Of a stretch of DNA of 64,000 bases, positions 44,678 to 54,283 are shown piece by piece. Source of the stretch: Paracidovorax konjaci. GTDB lineage: Bacteria > Pseudomonadota > Gammaproteobacteria > Burkholderiales > Burkholderiaceae_C. The notes under the pieces are model-generated. The model was not told the origin of the DNA. It searched no databases and was given only the letters and a program-made list of their open reading frames with translations. The stretch covers positions 333,159-397,158 of the forward strand of contig NZ_FOMQ01000005.1 in assembly GCF_900112675.1 (NCBI RefSeq), read 5' to 3'. Numbering within the stretch: position 1 is the first letter of the stretch; every line of letters starts with the position of its first letter. The translations under genes were made by a program, and so were the position numbers.

Positions 44678-46006
44678 ATGAAATCATGGTCGATCGAAGG
44701 GGCGTCGGCGGCGCAGATTGCCGCCAGCATCGAGGAAAGCCTCCGTTCCGGCGCGATGGTGCCGGGCGATGCGCTGCCGGCGGTCCGTACGCTGGCGGAC
44801 CGCCTGGGCGTGAATCCCAACACGGTGGCTGCGGCCTACGCCCGCCTGCGCGATGCCGGGCGGCTGCAGACGGATGGCCGGCGCGGCACCCGCGTCGCGG
44901 AGCCGCTGCCGGGCGGCGAAGGGATGCCGATACCGGCCCTGCCCGCCGGCCTGCGCGATCTGGCGGGCGGCGATGTGGACACCGCGCTGCTGCCGCGCCT
45001 GCGCGCCGATGCGTGGCCGGGTCTGCTCTCCGGCGAGGGCTATGGCGGGCCGGCCGAGGCGCCGGCCTGGCGCGAGGTTGCGCACGACTGGCTGGCCCGC
45101 CAGGGGTTGCCCGCCGAGGCGACGGGCGTGTACTCGGGCACGCTGGACGTGGTGGAGCGCGCGCTGCGCCTGCATGCGCGCGCGGGCGACCGCGTGGCGC
45201 TCGAGGATCCGTGCTGGCCCCCGATGGCCGCGCTGGTGCAGTCGCTGCGGCTCAAGCCCGTGCCGCTGCCGATGGATGCACAGGGCGTCCTGGTGCCGCC
45301 GGCCGAGGTGCTGGACGGCTGCGCCGCGATCGTGCTCACGCCGCGGGCCCACAACCCCACCGGCTGCGCGCTGTCCGAGCCGCGCTGGCGTGCGCTGCGC
45401 CGGTTGTTGCTGGCCCGCCCGCATTTGCTGTGCATCCTGGACGACCACTGGGGGCCGCTCAGCCAGGAGCCGCTGGTGCCGGCTGGCGCGCTGCCTCCGC
45501 TCTGGCTCTATGTGCTTTCGGCGGGCAAGTTCCTCGGGCCCGACCTGCGGGTGGCGCTGGCGGCCGGGCCGCCCGCGCTCATGCAGGCACTGCGCGCGCA
45601 GCAGGCCGCGGGGCCGCGCTGGGTCAGCCGGCTGCTGCAGACGCTGGCGGCGGGGCTGTGGCGGAATGCGGAGGCCGCGGGCCAATTGGCGCGGGCGGGC
45701 CAGGCCTATGCGCGCCGGCGGCATGCGCTGGAGTTCGCGCTGCGCTCGCAACCCCAGGCGCAGGTGCCGTTGCCGGCGGTGGGCGGCGAGGGGCTGCACG
45801 TCTGGGTGCCGGTGGAGAGCGAAACGTCCGTCCTGGCCGCGCTGGCGGCCCGGGGCTGGGCGGCGCAGGCGGGTGCGCCCTTTCGCATCGCCAGCGCCCC
45901 GGCCGTGCGCCTCAGCCTGGGGGGCCTGCAGGGCGACGAGGTCGGGCCGCTGGCCCGCGATCTGGCGGCGGCGCTCGCCCCGCTGCCCGGGCGCGCGGTG
46001 TTCTGA
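44678..46006 (+). CDS. MocR/GntR-type PLP aminotransferase-like regulator
   Basis: 442 residues. An N-terminal GntR winged helix (QIAASIEESLRSGAMVPGDALPAVRTLADRLGVNPNTVAAAYARLRDAGRL) is joined to a fold-type I aminotransferase domain. The PLP lysine is in LSAGKFLGPDLRVA, with LTPRAHNPTGCALS (the Asn that contacts PLP) and CILDDHWGPLS (the PLP Asp). Such proteins sense PLP-amino acid adducts and do not usually transaminate. Target genes may be itself and the ABC binding protein downstream; that is inferred. Confidence 0.88.
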   Translation: MKSWSIEGASAAQIAASIEESLRSGAMVPGDALPAVRTLADRLGVNPNTVAAAYARLRDAGRLQTDGRRGTRVAEPLPGGEGMPIPALPAGLRDLAGGDVDTALLPRLRADAWPGLLSGEGYGGPAEAPAWREVAHDWLARQGLPAEATGVYSGTLDVVERALRLHARAGDRVALEDPCWPPMAALVQSLRLKPVPLPMDAQGVLVPPAEVLDGCAAIVLTPRAHNPTGCALSEPRWRALRRLLLARPHLLCILDDHWGPLSQEPLVPAGALPPLWLYVLSAGKFLGPDLRVALAAGPPALMQALRAQQAAGPRWVSRLLQTLAAGLWRNAEAAGQLARAGQAYARRRHALEFALRSQPQAQVPLPAVGGEGLHVWVPVESETSVLAALAARGWAAQAGAPFRIASAPAVRLSLGGLQGDEVGPLARDLAAALAPLPGRAVF

Positions 46007-46177
46007 CGCGGCGGCGGCGGACGCAGGGCCGGGGGCGTTGTCCGAAAGGCGCCACACGCTCCACAGTGTCGTAACAAAACACTACGATGCGGGTTTTGCC
46101 GGGGTCTGGCCTTCCAGCTTCCGTGGAAGGCCCCCTCCCCGCGCCCCGGCCCGATCCGCCATTCAAGGAGCGCTTCC

Positions 46178-47311
46178 ATGCATCGCCGAGTCTTCACACA
46201 GGGGCTGGCTGCCTCGCTCACCCTGCCGTGGGCGCTGCGCGCCGCGCAGGCCGCCGGTCCGGTCACCGTGGGCATGGTGGTGCCGCTCACGGGTGGCACC
46301 GCCGCCGAAGTGGGCAAGCAGGTGGCCCTGGGGGTCGAGACGTATTTCGCGGAGGTCCACCGCGGCGATGTGCGGCTGATGCTGGAAGACGATGAGTTCA
46401 AGCCCGAAAAGACCGTGGCCGGCGCGCGCAAGCTGCTGGCGGCCAAGCCCGCGGCGCTGATCTCCTTTGCCACCAGCAACACGCAGGCGCTCATCGAGGC
46501 CAGGATCCCGCAGGAATCGGGCGTGCCGCTGTTCCCCACCCGGTCCGGATCGCAGGTGATCCGCGAGCCCGTGAACCCTTTCGTGTTCCACGTGCGTGCG
46601 GGGTATTCCACCGAGATCGTCAAGATCGTCGCGCAGATGGCGGGCGCCATCGGCATCACCAAATTCGCGGCGCTCTACCAGGACGATGCCTATGGCAAGA
46701 CGGGCCTGGCCGCGCTGCAGGCGGCGCTGGAGCAGCGCAAGCTCAAGCTCGTCGCCTCCGCGCCCTACGACCGCACCACTTCGGACATCCAGCCCGCGCT
46801 GGGCACGCTGCGCGGCGTGGATGCGCAGGTGATCGTGATGGTGGCCGGCCACAAGGCGGCCAGCGCCTTCGTGCAGGCCTACGGCAGCGCGGGCGGGCAT
46901 GCCCAGCTGGTGGGGATCTCCGACCTGGACCCGGCCAAGCTGGTGCAGGAAGTGGGGGCCGAGCGCGCCCGGGGCGTGAGCCTCACGCAGGTGTTCCCGT
47001 CGCTGTCGAGCCAGTCCATTCCGGTGGTGCGCGAGTTCCACCAGCTCATGGTCGCGGCGAAGAAGCCCGAGAGCGTCTCCTCGCTCGCGACCTTCGAGGG
47101 TTTCCTGGTCGCCAAGGCCATCGGCCAGGGCCTCAAGGCCGCCGGGGGCGGCAGCGCGGCGGTGGACGGCCGCGCGCTGGCCGACGTGCTCAACCGCACG
47201 CCGCGCTGGGACCTGGGCGGCTTCGACCTCTCGTTCCAGAACGGCCGCCGCGAGGGGAGCCTGTTCACCGAGATCGCGATCATCGACAGCAGCGGGCGCG
47301 CCCGCTACTGA
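46178..47311 (+). CDS. ABC transporter substrate-binding protein (LivJ/LivK-type)
   Basis: 377 residues with a signal peptide ending near AAQAAG. The periplasmic binding protein type I fold begins VTVGMVVPLTGGTAAEVGKQVALGVETYF, followed by LMLEDDEFKPEKTVAGARKLL. The likely ligands of the family are branched-chain or other amino acids, amides or aromatic acids. No permease or ATPase gene is adjacent, so it is an orphan binding protein that may share a transporter or serve a sensor. Confidence 0.9.
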   Translation: MHRRVFTQGLAASLTLPWALRAAQAAGPVTVGMVVPLTGGTAAEVGKQVALGVETYFAEVHRGDVRLMLEDDEFKPEKTVAGARKLLAAKPAALISFATSNTQALIEARIPQESGVPLFPTRSGSQVIREPVNPFVFHVRAGYSTEIVKIVAQMAGAIGITKFAALYQDDAYGKTGLAALQAALEQRKLKLVASAPYDRTTSDIQPALGTLRGVDAQVIVMVAGHKAASAFVQAYGSAGGHAQLVGISDLDPAKLVQEVGAERARGVSLTQVFPSLSSQSIPVVREFHQLMVAAKKPESVSSLATFEGFLVAKAIGQGLKAAGGGSAAVDGRALADVLNRTPRWDLGGFDLSFQNGRREGSLFTEIAIIDSSGRARY

Positions 47312-47433
47312 CGGCGCGGAGGCGGTGGGGCGCGCGGCGAACGGCAGCGTTGCGTCTGCCGACCCTGCCCTCTCTCCACCGCGCCGTTCGGAGGGCTCCG
47401 GGCTCGAGGCTCGATATGCCTGGCGTGCCGGGT

Positions 47434-48159
47434 TCAGGCCGGGCGGGCCAGTGCAGCGCTGCCGGGCATTGCGGGCGGCGCTGCGCCGCACGCGGCAGGT
47501 GGGCCCGCATCCGGCGCCATCCCCGGCAAGGGCAGGCTGCGCGCCGCGTGCTGGGCCAGCAGTTTGTCCATTCCCTTGCGGGCGCAGCGCTGCAGCGCGC
47601 TGAGCAGCGCATGGCCGGGGTCTTCGATGCGGAAGCGGGTGCGCAGGTCCTGCTGGATGCGGCCCAGCAGCGCTGCGGCCATCTCGGCGTCGGCGAGTGC
47701 CCGGTGGGCGCGCTCCGCGCGCGGCAGCCCCAGGTGCGCCACGATGCGCCCGAGCTGGTGGCTGGCCGCTTCCGGGTAGAGGCGCCGCGACAGCAGCACG
47801 GTGCACGCGAAGGCGTGCGGTGCGGGCAGGCCGGCCAGTGCGAGTTCGGCCGCCCAGAAGCGGCTGTCGAACGAGGCGTTGTGCGCCACCATGGGCGCGC
47901 CGCCCACGAAGCGCTCTGCTTCGCGCATCACCGCATCGGCGGGCGGGGCCGTCTCCAGCATGGCCGGTGTGATGCCGGTGAGCTGGGTGATGAAGGGCGG
48001 GATCCAGGCGCCGGTTTTCATGAGGCTCTGGAACCGGTCCACCGCGCGGCCGTCGCGGTCCACGAGCACGATCGCCACCTCGGTGGCCCGTGCGCCCTGG
48101 CCCGGCGACATGCCGGTGGTTTCGAAGTCGATGACGGCGATGCGCGCGGGGGTGGACAT
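47434..48159 (-). CDS. DEDDh 3'-5' exonuclease (PolC/DnaQ-like)
   Basis: 241 residues. Exo I is in IAVIDFETTGMSPG (Asp and Glu), Exo II in MVAHNASFDSRFWAAEL (Asp) and Exo III in RAHRALADAEMAAALL (His and Asp), completing the DEDDh set. A C-terminal extension of about 70 residues is Ala/Pro-rich. It probably trims DNA or RNA ends in the cytosol; it is not linked to a polymerase gene. Confidence 0.9.
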   Translation of the reverse strand: MSTPARIAVIDFETTGMSPGQGARATEVAIVLVDRDGRAVDRFQSLMKTGAWIPPFITQLTGITPAMLETAPPADAVMREAERFVGGAPMVAHNASFDSRFWAAELALAGLPAPHAFACTVLLSRRLYPEAASHQLGRIVAHLGLPRAERAHRALADAEMAAALLGRIQQDLRTRFRIEDPGHALLSALQRCARKGMDKLLAQHAARSLPLPGMAPDAGPPAACGAAPPAMPGSAALARPA

Positions 48160-48243
48160 GCCGCCATTGTCGCCCCCGGCTCCGTGCGGAGCCCGGCGTC
48201 CGCCCCGTGCCGCCGGCAGCAGCGCGGGAATCCGCTTCTTCTG

Positions 48244-48302
48244 CTATTGAATAAATAGCAAACTATTCAATAGAATCGGCGGCATGGAGCAATTTTTGCT
48301 CC
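48244..48302 (+). repeat. Dispersed intergenic repeat, copy 5, with terminal hairpin
   Basis: CTATTGAATA and TATTCAATAG form perfect 10-bp arms around AATAGCAAAC, followed by GAATCGGCGGCATGG and a second hairpin GGAGCAA-ttt-TTGCTCC (48286-48302). It is the best-formed copy. Confidence 0.8.
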
Positions 48303-48354
48303 AAGGTGACCGGGTGGAGCCCAGCAGCGGCAGCGGCGGCGCCGCTGCCCTGGA

Positions 48355-48558
48355 TCACCCGCCGCGCTGCCCGCCCTGGCTGCTGCCGGCCTGGCCCTGG
48401 CGCGATTGCACCTGGTTGCCGCTGCCGATGTGGGCGTCGCGGTCGTGGCGGCTCTGCGGCGTGCGCTGGCCTTCGTTCTTCTGGGTGGGCTCCTGGTGGC
48501 CCTGGCTGTTGTGGTCGTTCTCGACCTTGCCCGTGCCGGGCTGTTGCTTGTCGGACAT
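48355..48558 (-). CDS. Small hydrophilic protein, unrecognised
   Basis: 67 residues starting MSDKQQPGTGKVENDHNSQGHQEP and almost wholly made of Gln, Gly, Asn, Ser, His and charged residues, without hydrophobic core, so probably disordered. A GGAGACACGCC leader precedes the ATG. It lies behind the PPOX-type gene and may belong to the same stress-related transcript. Similar small hydrophilic proteins accompany general stress genes in Burkholderiales; no function can be assigned. Confidence 0.6.
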   Translation of the reverse strand: MSDKQQPGTGKVENDHNSQGHQEPTQKNEGQRTPQSRHDRDAHIGSGNQVQSRQGQAGSSQGGQRGG

Positions 48559-48632
48559 GGCGTGTCTCCTGCTGAGGGTGGGAAAGGACCAGGCCGGGCG
48601 CGCCGGCCTGCCGGAAGCGGCGGATTGCGCGG

Positions 48633-49133
48633 TCAGGAGAGCGAGAGTTCCTTGTGCTCGCCCATGCCCTGGGGCGGCGTGCCCGTGACCGCCGCCTTGG
48701 CGATCTTGAAGAGCTGGGTCATCTTGCTTTCCTTCACGTCCCAGTACTCGGCGTGCTGGATGCGGATCGAGAGCAGCGCCAGGTTGGGGTCGTCGATGCC
48801 CTGCGGGAACCAGGCCTTGGCCGCGGGCGACCAGAGCGCTTCCTTGCGGGCCTTGTCCTCGATGAAGCCGGCCGTGCCGGAGAGCGAGACGTAGCTGTCC
48901 TTCTCGGGGTTGGCGTAGGTCACGTTGACCTGTGCGTCGGCCTTGAGCCGCTGCGCCAGTTCGCCGTCGTGCGGGATGAAGAAGTACAGCTCGGAGTGCT
49001 CGTCGAGGTCCTTGTTCTGCGTGGTCAGCGGGTGCGCATGCAACTGGCCGGTGGCCGAGCGGTGCGTGAGCATGCCGAAGCGGATGTCCTTGATGAGTTT
49101 CCAGAGCGTGGTGTGGGGGGAATCCTGGGTCAT
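48633..49133 (-). CDS. Pyridoxamine 5'-phosphate oxidase family general stress protein
   Basis: 166 residues of the split-barrel flavin-binding fold. TTLWKLIKDIRFGMLTHRSATGQLHAHPLTTQ is the typical start of GSP26-like proteins, with ELYFFIPHDGELAQRLKADAQVNVTYANPEKDSYVSLSGTA in the barrel. It may bind FMN, FAD or F420-like cofactors. ATG 49133 is preferred to a longer frame from 49265. The small hydrophilic gene follows. Confidence 0.88.
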   Translation of the reverse strand: MTQDSPHTTLWKLIKDIRFGMLTHRSATGQLHAHPLTTQNKDLDEHSELYFFIPHDGELAQRLKADAQVNVTYANPEKDSYVSLSGTAGFIEDKARKEALWSPAAKAWFPQGIDDPNLALLSIRIQHAEYWDVKESKMTQLFKIAKAAVTGTPPQGMGEHKELSLS

Positions 49134-49308
49134 GGGGGGAGCCTCCGGTAAGGGGTGTGCGGGGCCGGAGCGCTGCGGCGCCGGATCGGAAAGCCCACTG
49201 TAGGCCGCACCCCGCGCCGCGCGGGTCGGCCCGCCCCGCGCGGCCCTGTCGGGTCCGTCCGACACGGCCGCAGCGCTGCACCGCGGCGCTGCGGCCGGCC
49301 GTGGTCTG

Positions 49309-51546
49309 CTAACCCGGCGCGCGCCGCTGCAGCGTGAACGGCGGCAGGCCCTTGAGCAGCCGCTGGCCGTAGGAGGTGCGCACGAGGCGCTTGTCGTAGC
49401 AGTAGACGTGGGCGCGGTCCTCCTCGGTGCGGATCGCGCGGCCCACCCATTGCGCTAGGCGGATGGCCGTGGCCGGCACCACCAGCTCGCTGAACGGATC
49501 GCGCCCCGCGCTGCGCAGCCACTCGGCACGCGCCTCGCCCACGGGGTCGTCCGGCGGCGCGAACGGCAGCTTGGTGATGAAGAGCGATTCGCAGAGCGCG
49601 CCGGGCAGGTCCAGCCCCTCGCCGAACGACTGCATGCCGAAGATGATCGAGGGCTCGCCACCGGCCACGCGCTCGCGGTGCCGCGCGAGCAACTGCGTGC
49701 GCGGCATCTGCGTCTGCACCAGCACGGCGCTGCGCATGGCGGTGGGCAGCGCGTCCACGGCCTGGCGCATCTGGTCGCGCGAGGTGAAGAGCACCAGCGC
49801 GCCGGCCTCCACCATGGCGAGGTCGCTCAGCAGCGCGTCCACCATCTCGGCCGTGAAATCGGCCGCCTGGCGCGGATCGGCATGCGTCTCGGAGGCGATG
49901 AAGGTGCCCTGCAGCGCGTAGTCGAAGGGGCTGGGCACCTCCAGCGTGGTCACGGCCGCGTCGCCGTGCAGGCCCGCCTCGCGCAGGAAGAAGTCGAACT
50001 GTCCGCAGCTCGTGAGCGTGGCGGAGGTGAGCACCGCGCCGCGCACGGCCGACCAGAGGTGGTTGCGCAGCGTGTTGCCGGGCAGCACCGGGCTGGCATG
50101 GGCCTTGACCACGATGAAGTCGCCATCCACGGCCAGCGTGAACCACTTGGCGGCGGGCACGGCGCCCTCGGGCGTGTCCTGCAGCAGGAGCTGCGCGGTG
50201 TCGTGCACGCCTTCGAGCCGCGGCGCGAGCGCGCCGATCTGCGCGTAGAGCGTGGACAGGCGCCGCGCCTCGTCGGGCTTTTCGCGGATCTCCGCGCGCA
50301 GCGCCTTGGCGATGGCGCGCAGCGCGTCGAGGAAGCCCGCCGCATGGTGCGCCACCTGGCCGAAGGGCTCCACCAGCGCGTCCGGCAGCGCGCCGCCGGC
50401 CACGCGGGCGCGCGTGGGCATGCCGGCCGCGGGCGTGCGGGCCGCGCCGGCGCCGGCCGCCGCGCCGCTGCGCGCGCCGCCCCAGGCGGGCCGGGGCGAG
50501 CGCAGCTCGTCGCCGTACACGTCCATCACGGTGCGCGCGGCATCCTGCAGCGCGGCGCGCAGGCGGGCGGAATGGTTGGGCACATCGGCCACCTCCTCTA
50601 CTTCCACCAGCGTGCCGATGCGCAGCGCCCGGCTCGCGAGCTTGTCGATCCAGGTGAGGCGGCTCAGGTCGGCCTCGCAGGCGAACTGGTCGAGCGCCGT
50701 AGCGGGCAGGTGGTGGGCCTCGTCGATCACGAGCAGGCAGTTGTCCAGCTCGGGCAGCAGGCGCGCGCCGAGCGAGGACAGCAGCAGGTCATGGTTGGCC
50801 ACGATCACCTGCGCGGCCACCAGCGCCTTGCGCCGGTCGTAGTAGGTGCACTGGCTGAAGGCCGGGCAGTGCTTGCCGGTGCACGAGCTGGCCTCGGCCG
50901 CCACGGGGCTCCAGACCTCGGGCTCGGGCGGCGATTCGAGCGTGTCGCGGTCGCCGTCCCAGGCGCCGCGCGCGAGCACGTCGGCCATGGTGGCGTAGAA
51001 CTTCATGCGCGCCTCGGTCTCGTGGCGCGGCCGGGCCGCGCGGGCGGCGGCTTCCTCTTCGGCGAACAGGTCGTCCTCGGGGCCGCCGTCGCCGGCCTCG
51101 CCCGTGCCGGCCAGGCGTTCGAGCTTGAGCTTGCACACGTAGCGCCCGCGCCCCTTGGCCAGCGCGAACTGGAAGGGCTGCGGCATGCGCGCGGCCAGCG
51201 CCGGAAGATCCTTCTGGACGAGCTGCTCCTGCAGCGCCACCGTGGCGGTGGAGATCAGCACGCGGGTGCCGCGCGAGAGCGCCATGGCGATCGCCGGCAC
51301 GCTGTACGCGAGCGACTTGCCCACCCCCGTGCCGGCCTGCACCACGGCGATGGCGCGCTCGGGGGCGGGCGGCGCGCCGTCATCGCCGCCCGGCGCCTCC
51401 ACCTTGCCGAGCTGCGCATGCGCGAAGGTGTGCGCCACCTGCTCGGCCATGCGCCGCTGCCCGCCGCGGCTGCGGAAACCATCGGTGGCCTGCACCACCG
51501 CATCGAAAGACTGCAGGGCCTGGGCGGCCCAATCCTGTTGAGACAT
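49309..51546 (-). CDS. dinG: ATP-dependent DNA helicase DinG
   Basis: 745-residue superfamily 2 5'-3' helicase with an iron-sulphur cluster, used in R-loop and replication-conflict repair. Walker A is AVVQAGTGVGKSLAYSVPA, the DEAH box LLVIDEAHHLPA, and the cluster cysteines are YVCKLK, then SSCTGKHCPAFSQC (four in all). Helicase motifs V/VI are at FGEGLDLPGALCESLFITKLPF and LAQWVGRAIRTEEDRAHVYCYDKR. A Gly/Ala-rich insert lies near 395-425. ATG 51546 gives MSQQDWAAQALQSFDAVV. Confidence 0.94.
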   Translation of the reverse strand: MSQQDWAAQALQSFDAVVQATDGFRSRGGQRRMAEQVAHTFAHAQLGKVEAPGGDDGAPPAPERAIAVVQAGTGVGKSLAYSVPAIAMALSRGTRVLISTATVALQEQLVQKDLPALAARMPQPFQFALAKGRGRYVCKLKLERLAGTGEAGDGGPEDDLFAEEEAAARAARPRHETEARMKFYATMADVLARGAWDGDRDTLESPPEPEVWSPVAAEASSCTGKHCPAFSQCTYYDRRKALVAAQVIVANHDLLLSSLGARLLPELDNCLLVIDEAHHLPATALDQFACEADLSRLTWIDKLASRALRIGTLVEVEEVADVPNHSARLRAALQDAARTVMDVYGDELRSPRPAWGGARSGAAAGAGAARTPAAGMPTRARVAGGALPDALVEPFGQVAHHAAGFLDALRAIAKALRAEIREKPDEARRLSTLYAQIGALAPRLEGVHDTAQLLLQDTPEGAVPAAKWFTLAVDGDFIVVKAHASPVLPGNTLRNHLWSAVRGAVLTSATLTSCGQFDFFLREAGLHGDAAVTTLEVPSPFDYALQGTFIASETHADPRQAADFTAEMVDALLSDLAMVEAGALVLFTSRDQMRQAVDALPTAMRSAVLVQTQMPRTQLLARHRERVAGGEPSIIFGMQSFGEGLDLPGALCESLFITKLPFAPPDDPVGEARAEWLRSAGRDPFSELVVPATAIRLAQWVGRAIRTEEDRAHVYCYDKRLVRTSYGQRLLKGLPPFTLQRRAPG

Positions 51547-51690
51547 ACAGTGGTAGTGTGGCATGGCCGGCCCCTTCCGGGGCGGCGGCGGGCCGGTGCC
51601 GGGGGTCTTTGGGGGCGCTGCCGCCGGGCCGGCGGCGCACGGCGCGGTAGGCTCGGGGCCTCCACCAACGACTCCACGGAGCATTCCCCC

Positions 51691-52167
51691 ATGGCTTCCC
51701 ACACCGCCACCGTCGCCTGGCAGCGCGGCACCGACGACTTCCTGGACCGGCGCTACCGCCGCGCGCACGCCTGGCACTTCGATGGCGGCGCCACCGTGGC
51801 GGCGTCGTCGTCGCCGCACGTGGTGCCGCTGCCGTATTCCGACCCGGCCGGCGTGGACCCCGAAGAGGCCTTCGTGGCCGCGCTGTCGAGCTGCCACATG
51901 CTGTGGTTCCTCGACATCGCCTGCCGCGACGGCTGGCGCGTGGACGACTACCGCGACATGGCCGAAGGCACCATGGCGCCCGATGCGCAGGGCCGCCCCG
52001 TCGTGGACCGCGTGGTGCTGCGCCCGGTCACCCGTTTCGATCCGGCACACGCGCCGACCCTGGAGCAACTGCAGGACTTGCACCACCGTGCGCATGCGGC
52101 CTGCTTCCTCGCCAACTCGGTGAAGACGCGGATCGACTGCGAGCCCGTGCTGCTGCCCCATGGCTGA
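51691..52167 (+). CDS. OsmC family protein
   Basis: 158 residues. VDPEEAFVAALSSCHMLWFLDIA holds the first redox Cys of the OsmC/Ohr fold, and HHRAHAACFLANSVKTRIDCE the second (Cys near 142). This subgroup (YhfA/OsmC-like) reduces organic peroxides or resembles those that do. The start MASHTATVAWQRG follows a CACGGAGC ribosome site. Divergent from dinG. The dispersed repeat begins three bases after its stop. Confidence 0.88.
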   Translation: MASHTATVAWQRGTDDFLDRRYRRAHAWHFDGGATVAASSSPHVVPLPYSDPAGVDPEEAFVAALSSCHMLWFLDIACRDGWRVDDYRDMAEGTMAPDAQGRPVVDRVVLRPVTRFDPAHAPTLEQLQDLHHRAHAACFLANSVKTRIDCEPVLLPHG

Positions 52168-52170
52168 CGC

Positions 52171-52226
52171 TATGTTTTTAATAGCAAACTATTGAATGGA
52201 TACGGCGGCATGGAGCTGAAAACGCT
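52171..52226 (+). repeat. Dispersed intergenic repeat, copy 6, with terminal hairpin
   Basis: TATGTTTTTAATAGCAAACT, then ATTGAATGGATACGGCGGCATGG and the hairpin GGAGC-tgaaaac-GCTCC. It directly follows the OsmC stop codon. Confidence 0.75.
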
Positions 52227-52352
52227 CCGATCGCCCGGCGCCGGCCCGGCCAGGGCGCGGCGGCCTACAGACGTGCCCGGGGGCGCTGCCTAGCATGGAA
52301 CGCACGGCCCTCCGCCCCGTGGCGGCCGGGCGCTTCGCTCCAAGGAATCCCC

Positions 52353-52661
52353 ATGCCCACGTCCCCGCCCTCTTCCTCCTCTCCTGCCCGCCCCCCTGCC
52401 GACCCCACGGCCTCCGCACACGTGCCCGAGCGCGTCGAGCGCCGCGTGGACACCACGCAGAAGCACCCGGCGCCCAACGCGGAACAGAAAGACCTGAACA
52501 GCCCCGAGGCGCGCCTGCCCCATGAACGCGACCAGTCCGTGGACATGACCGATGGCGAGCCCCGCCCGGAGATCCAGCAGGCCCACGACGACCTGGAGCG
52601 CGGCCTGAAGGACACGGACCGCGGCACCCCGGCGCACGAGGCCTACCAGAAGCAGAAGTAG
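52353..52661 (+). CDS. Small disordered hydrophilic protein, unrecognised
   Basis: 102 residues. AAGGA precedes the ATG with suitable spacing. The N-terminal 25 residues are Ser/Pro-rich and the rest is highly charged (VERRVDTTQKHPAPNAEQKD, then DLERGLKDTDRGTPAHEAYQKQK), without hydrophobic segments. It resembles in style the 67-residue protein at 48355-48558, but no homology was established. Good ribosome site and stop placement support coding. Confidence 0.6.
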   Translation: MPTSPPSSSSPARPPADPTASAHVPERVERRVDTTQKHPAPNAEQKDLNSPEARLPHERDQSVDMTDGEPRPEIQQAHDDLERGLKDTDRGTPAHEAYQKQK

Positions 52662-52736
52662 CCGCGGACATCCCCTGGAGCTGCCGTCGGCCCCGGGCCC
52701 CGTGCCAGGCCGAGCGCTCCCCCGCCGCGCCGCCGG

Positions 52737-54146
52737 TCAATCCAGCGTTTCCACGCGCAGATGGGCCGCGGGCCCTGCGGCCCCTGCGATGCGGGAGGCC
52801 GCCACGGCCCGCACGGCGCCGTCGCGCGCCGGCCGGGTAAGGGCCAGCAACTGCGGCGCGGCCGACGCCTCCCCGCCTGCCGCGCGGGAGGGCTGCCACA
52901 CCTCCATCCGCTCCACCGCGATGCCACCCTGGCCGAGCGCTGCCGCCAGCGCAGGCAGCGCAGCGCTTCCTGCGCCTTCCCGCAGCGGGATGCGCAGGAA
53001 GTGCCGCGTGACCACCTCGTCCATCGGCACCACGGGCCGGTCCACCAGCGCGCTCATGGGGCAGCCCAGCGGCGGCACGGCGCAGCGCGCGGGCCCGCCC
53101 GCCTGCGCCACGGTCTGGCGGGCCACGTCCACGAGGTCGGCCACCACGGCCGAGGCCGTGGGTTCGGCGCCCGCGCCGGCGCCGCAGTGCATCGTCACGC
53201 CCTGCGCATCGCCGCGCACCAGCACCGCGTTCATCCCGCCGTCCACCTGGGCGAGCAGGTGCGTAGCGGGCACCAGCGCAGGGTGCACGCGCAACTGCAC
53301 CGCCTCGCCCTGCCGCCGCGCGATGCCGAGCAGCTTGACGGCATGGCCCCAGGCGTGGGCGGCCGCCACGTCGAGCGCATCGAGGTGGCGGATGCCCTCC
53401 ACGTGCGCCCGGTCGAATCCCACCGGCGTGCCGAAGGCGTTGGCCGCCAGCAGCGCGGTCTTGTGCGCGGCGTCGATGCCGTCCACGTCGAAGGCGGGGT
53501 CGGCCTCGGCGTAGCCCAGCGCCTGCGCTTCCGCCAGCGCTTCGCCGAAACCCAGTCCCGCATGGTGCATGCGGCCCAGGATGTAGTTGCTCGTGCCGTT
53601 CACGATGCCGGCCACCCATTCCACCCGGTTGGCGGTGGCGCCCTCCCGCAGCGCCTTGATGACGGGCACGCCGCCGGCCACCGCCGCCTCGTAGGCCAGC
53701 GGCACGCCGCGCGCCTCGGCCTGCGCGAAGAGCGCGTTGCCGTGCACGGCCAGCAGCGCCTTGTTGGCGGTCACCACGGCCTTGCCGTGGGCGATGGCCG
53801 CGGCCACCCAGTCGCGCGCGGCGCCGGTGCCGCCGGCCACCTCCACCAGCACGTCCACGCCGGGGTGCGTGGCGACGTGCATCGGGTCGCCGGTCAGCTC
53901 GGTGCGGACGGCCTCCGGGCCCAGCACGCGCGCGGCGCGCTGCAGGTCGCGTGCGGCCACGGCCACGATCTCGATGCCCCGGCCCGCGCGTGCCGCGATC
54001 GCGGCCTGGTTGCGCGCCAGCACGCGCCAGGTGCCGAGGCCCACGGTGCCGATGCCGATCATGCCCACGCGCAGCGGGCGGGGGGTGGCTCCGGCGGTCA
54101 GGGCCGCGGCGGAGGGAACGGGGCGCCATTGGGGATCGTTGAACAT
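52737..54146 (-). CDS. hom: Homoserine dehydrogenase
   Basis: 469 residues; it reduces aspartate semialdehyde to homoserine on the way to Thr, Met and Ile. The NAD(P) domain is VGMIGIGTVGLGTWRVL; VVTANKALLAVHG and AYEAAVAGGVPVIKALREG and GIVNGTSNYILGRM are catalytic-domain signatures, with the Lys of HKTALLA. A C-terminal ACT-like domain (HFLRIPLREGAG...) probably binds threonine. ATG 54146 gives MFNDPQWRPVPS. thrC does not follow, which is unusual for the genus. A Thr/Ile leader peptide and terminator lie in its 5' region. Confidence 0.93.
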   Translation of the reverse strand: MFNDPQWRPVPSAAALTAGATPRPLRVGMIGIGTVGLGTWRVLARNQAAIAARAGRGIEIVAVAARDLQRAARVLGPEAVRTELTGDPMHVATHPGVDVLVEVAGGTGAARDWVAAAIAHGKAVVTANKALLAVHGNALFAQAEARGVPLAYEAAVAGGVPVIKALREGATANRVEWVAGIVNGTSNYILGRMHHAGLGFGEALAEAQALGYAEADPAFDVDGIDAAHKTALLAANAFGTPVGFDRAHVEGIRHLDALDVAAAHAWGHAVKLLGIARRQGEAVQLRVHPALVPATHLLAQVDGGMNAVLVRGDAQGVTMHCGAGAGAEPTASAVVADLVDVARQTVAQAGGPARCAVPPLGCPMSALVDRPVVPMDEVVTRHFLRIPLREGAGSAALPALAAALGQGGIAVERMEVWQPSRAAGGEASAAPQLLALTRPARDGAVRAVAASRIAGAAGPAAHLRVETLD

Positions 54147-54200
54147 CGTGTCACTCTCTCTTTCCAAACGAACGAACAAGGGCCGGTCGGGCCCGGAAAC

Positions 54201-54227
54201 AAAAAAACCCAGCGGTCGGGCTGGGTT
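54201..54227 (-). terminator. Attenuator terminator before hom
   Basis: Minus strand: AACCCAGC-ccgacc-GCTGGGTT with the run TTTTTTT at its 3' side (54201-54207). It lies 54 bp upstream of the hom ATG and 56 bp after the leader-peptide stop. Confidence 0.85.
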
Positions 54228-54283
54228 CGTTCGGGGAGGGAATGACACCAGGCGACCGTTGGTACGGCCACCCAGCGCGCGCG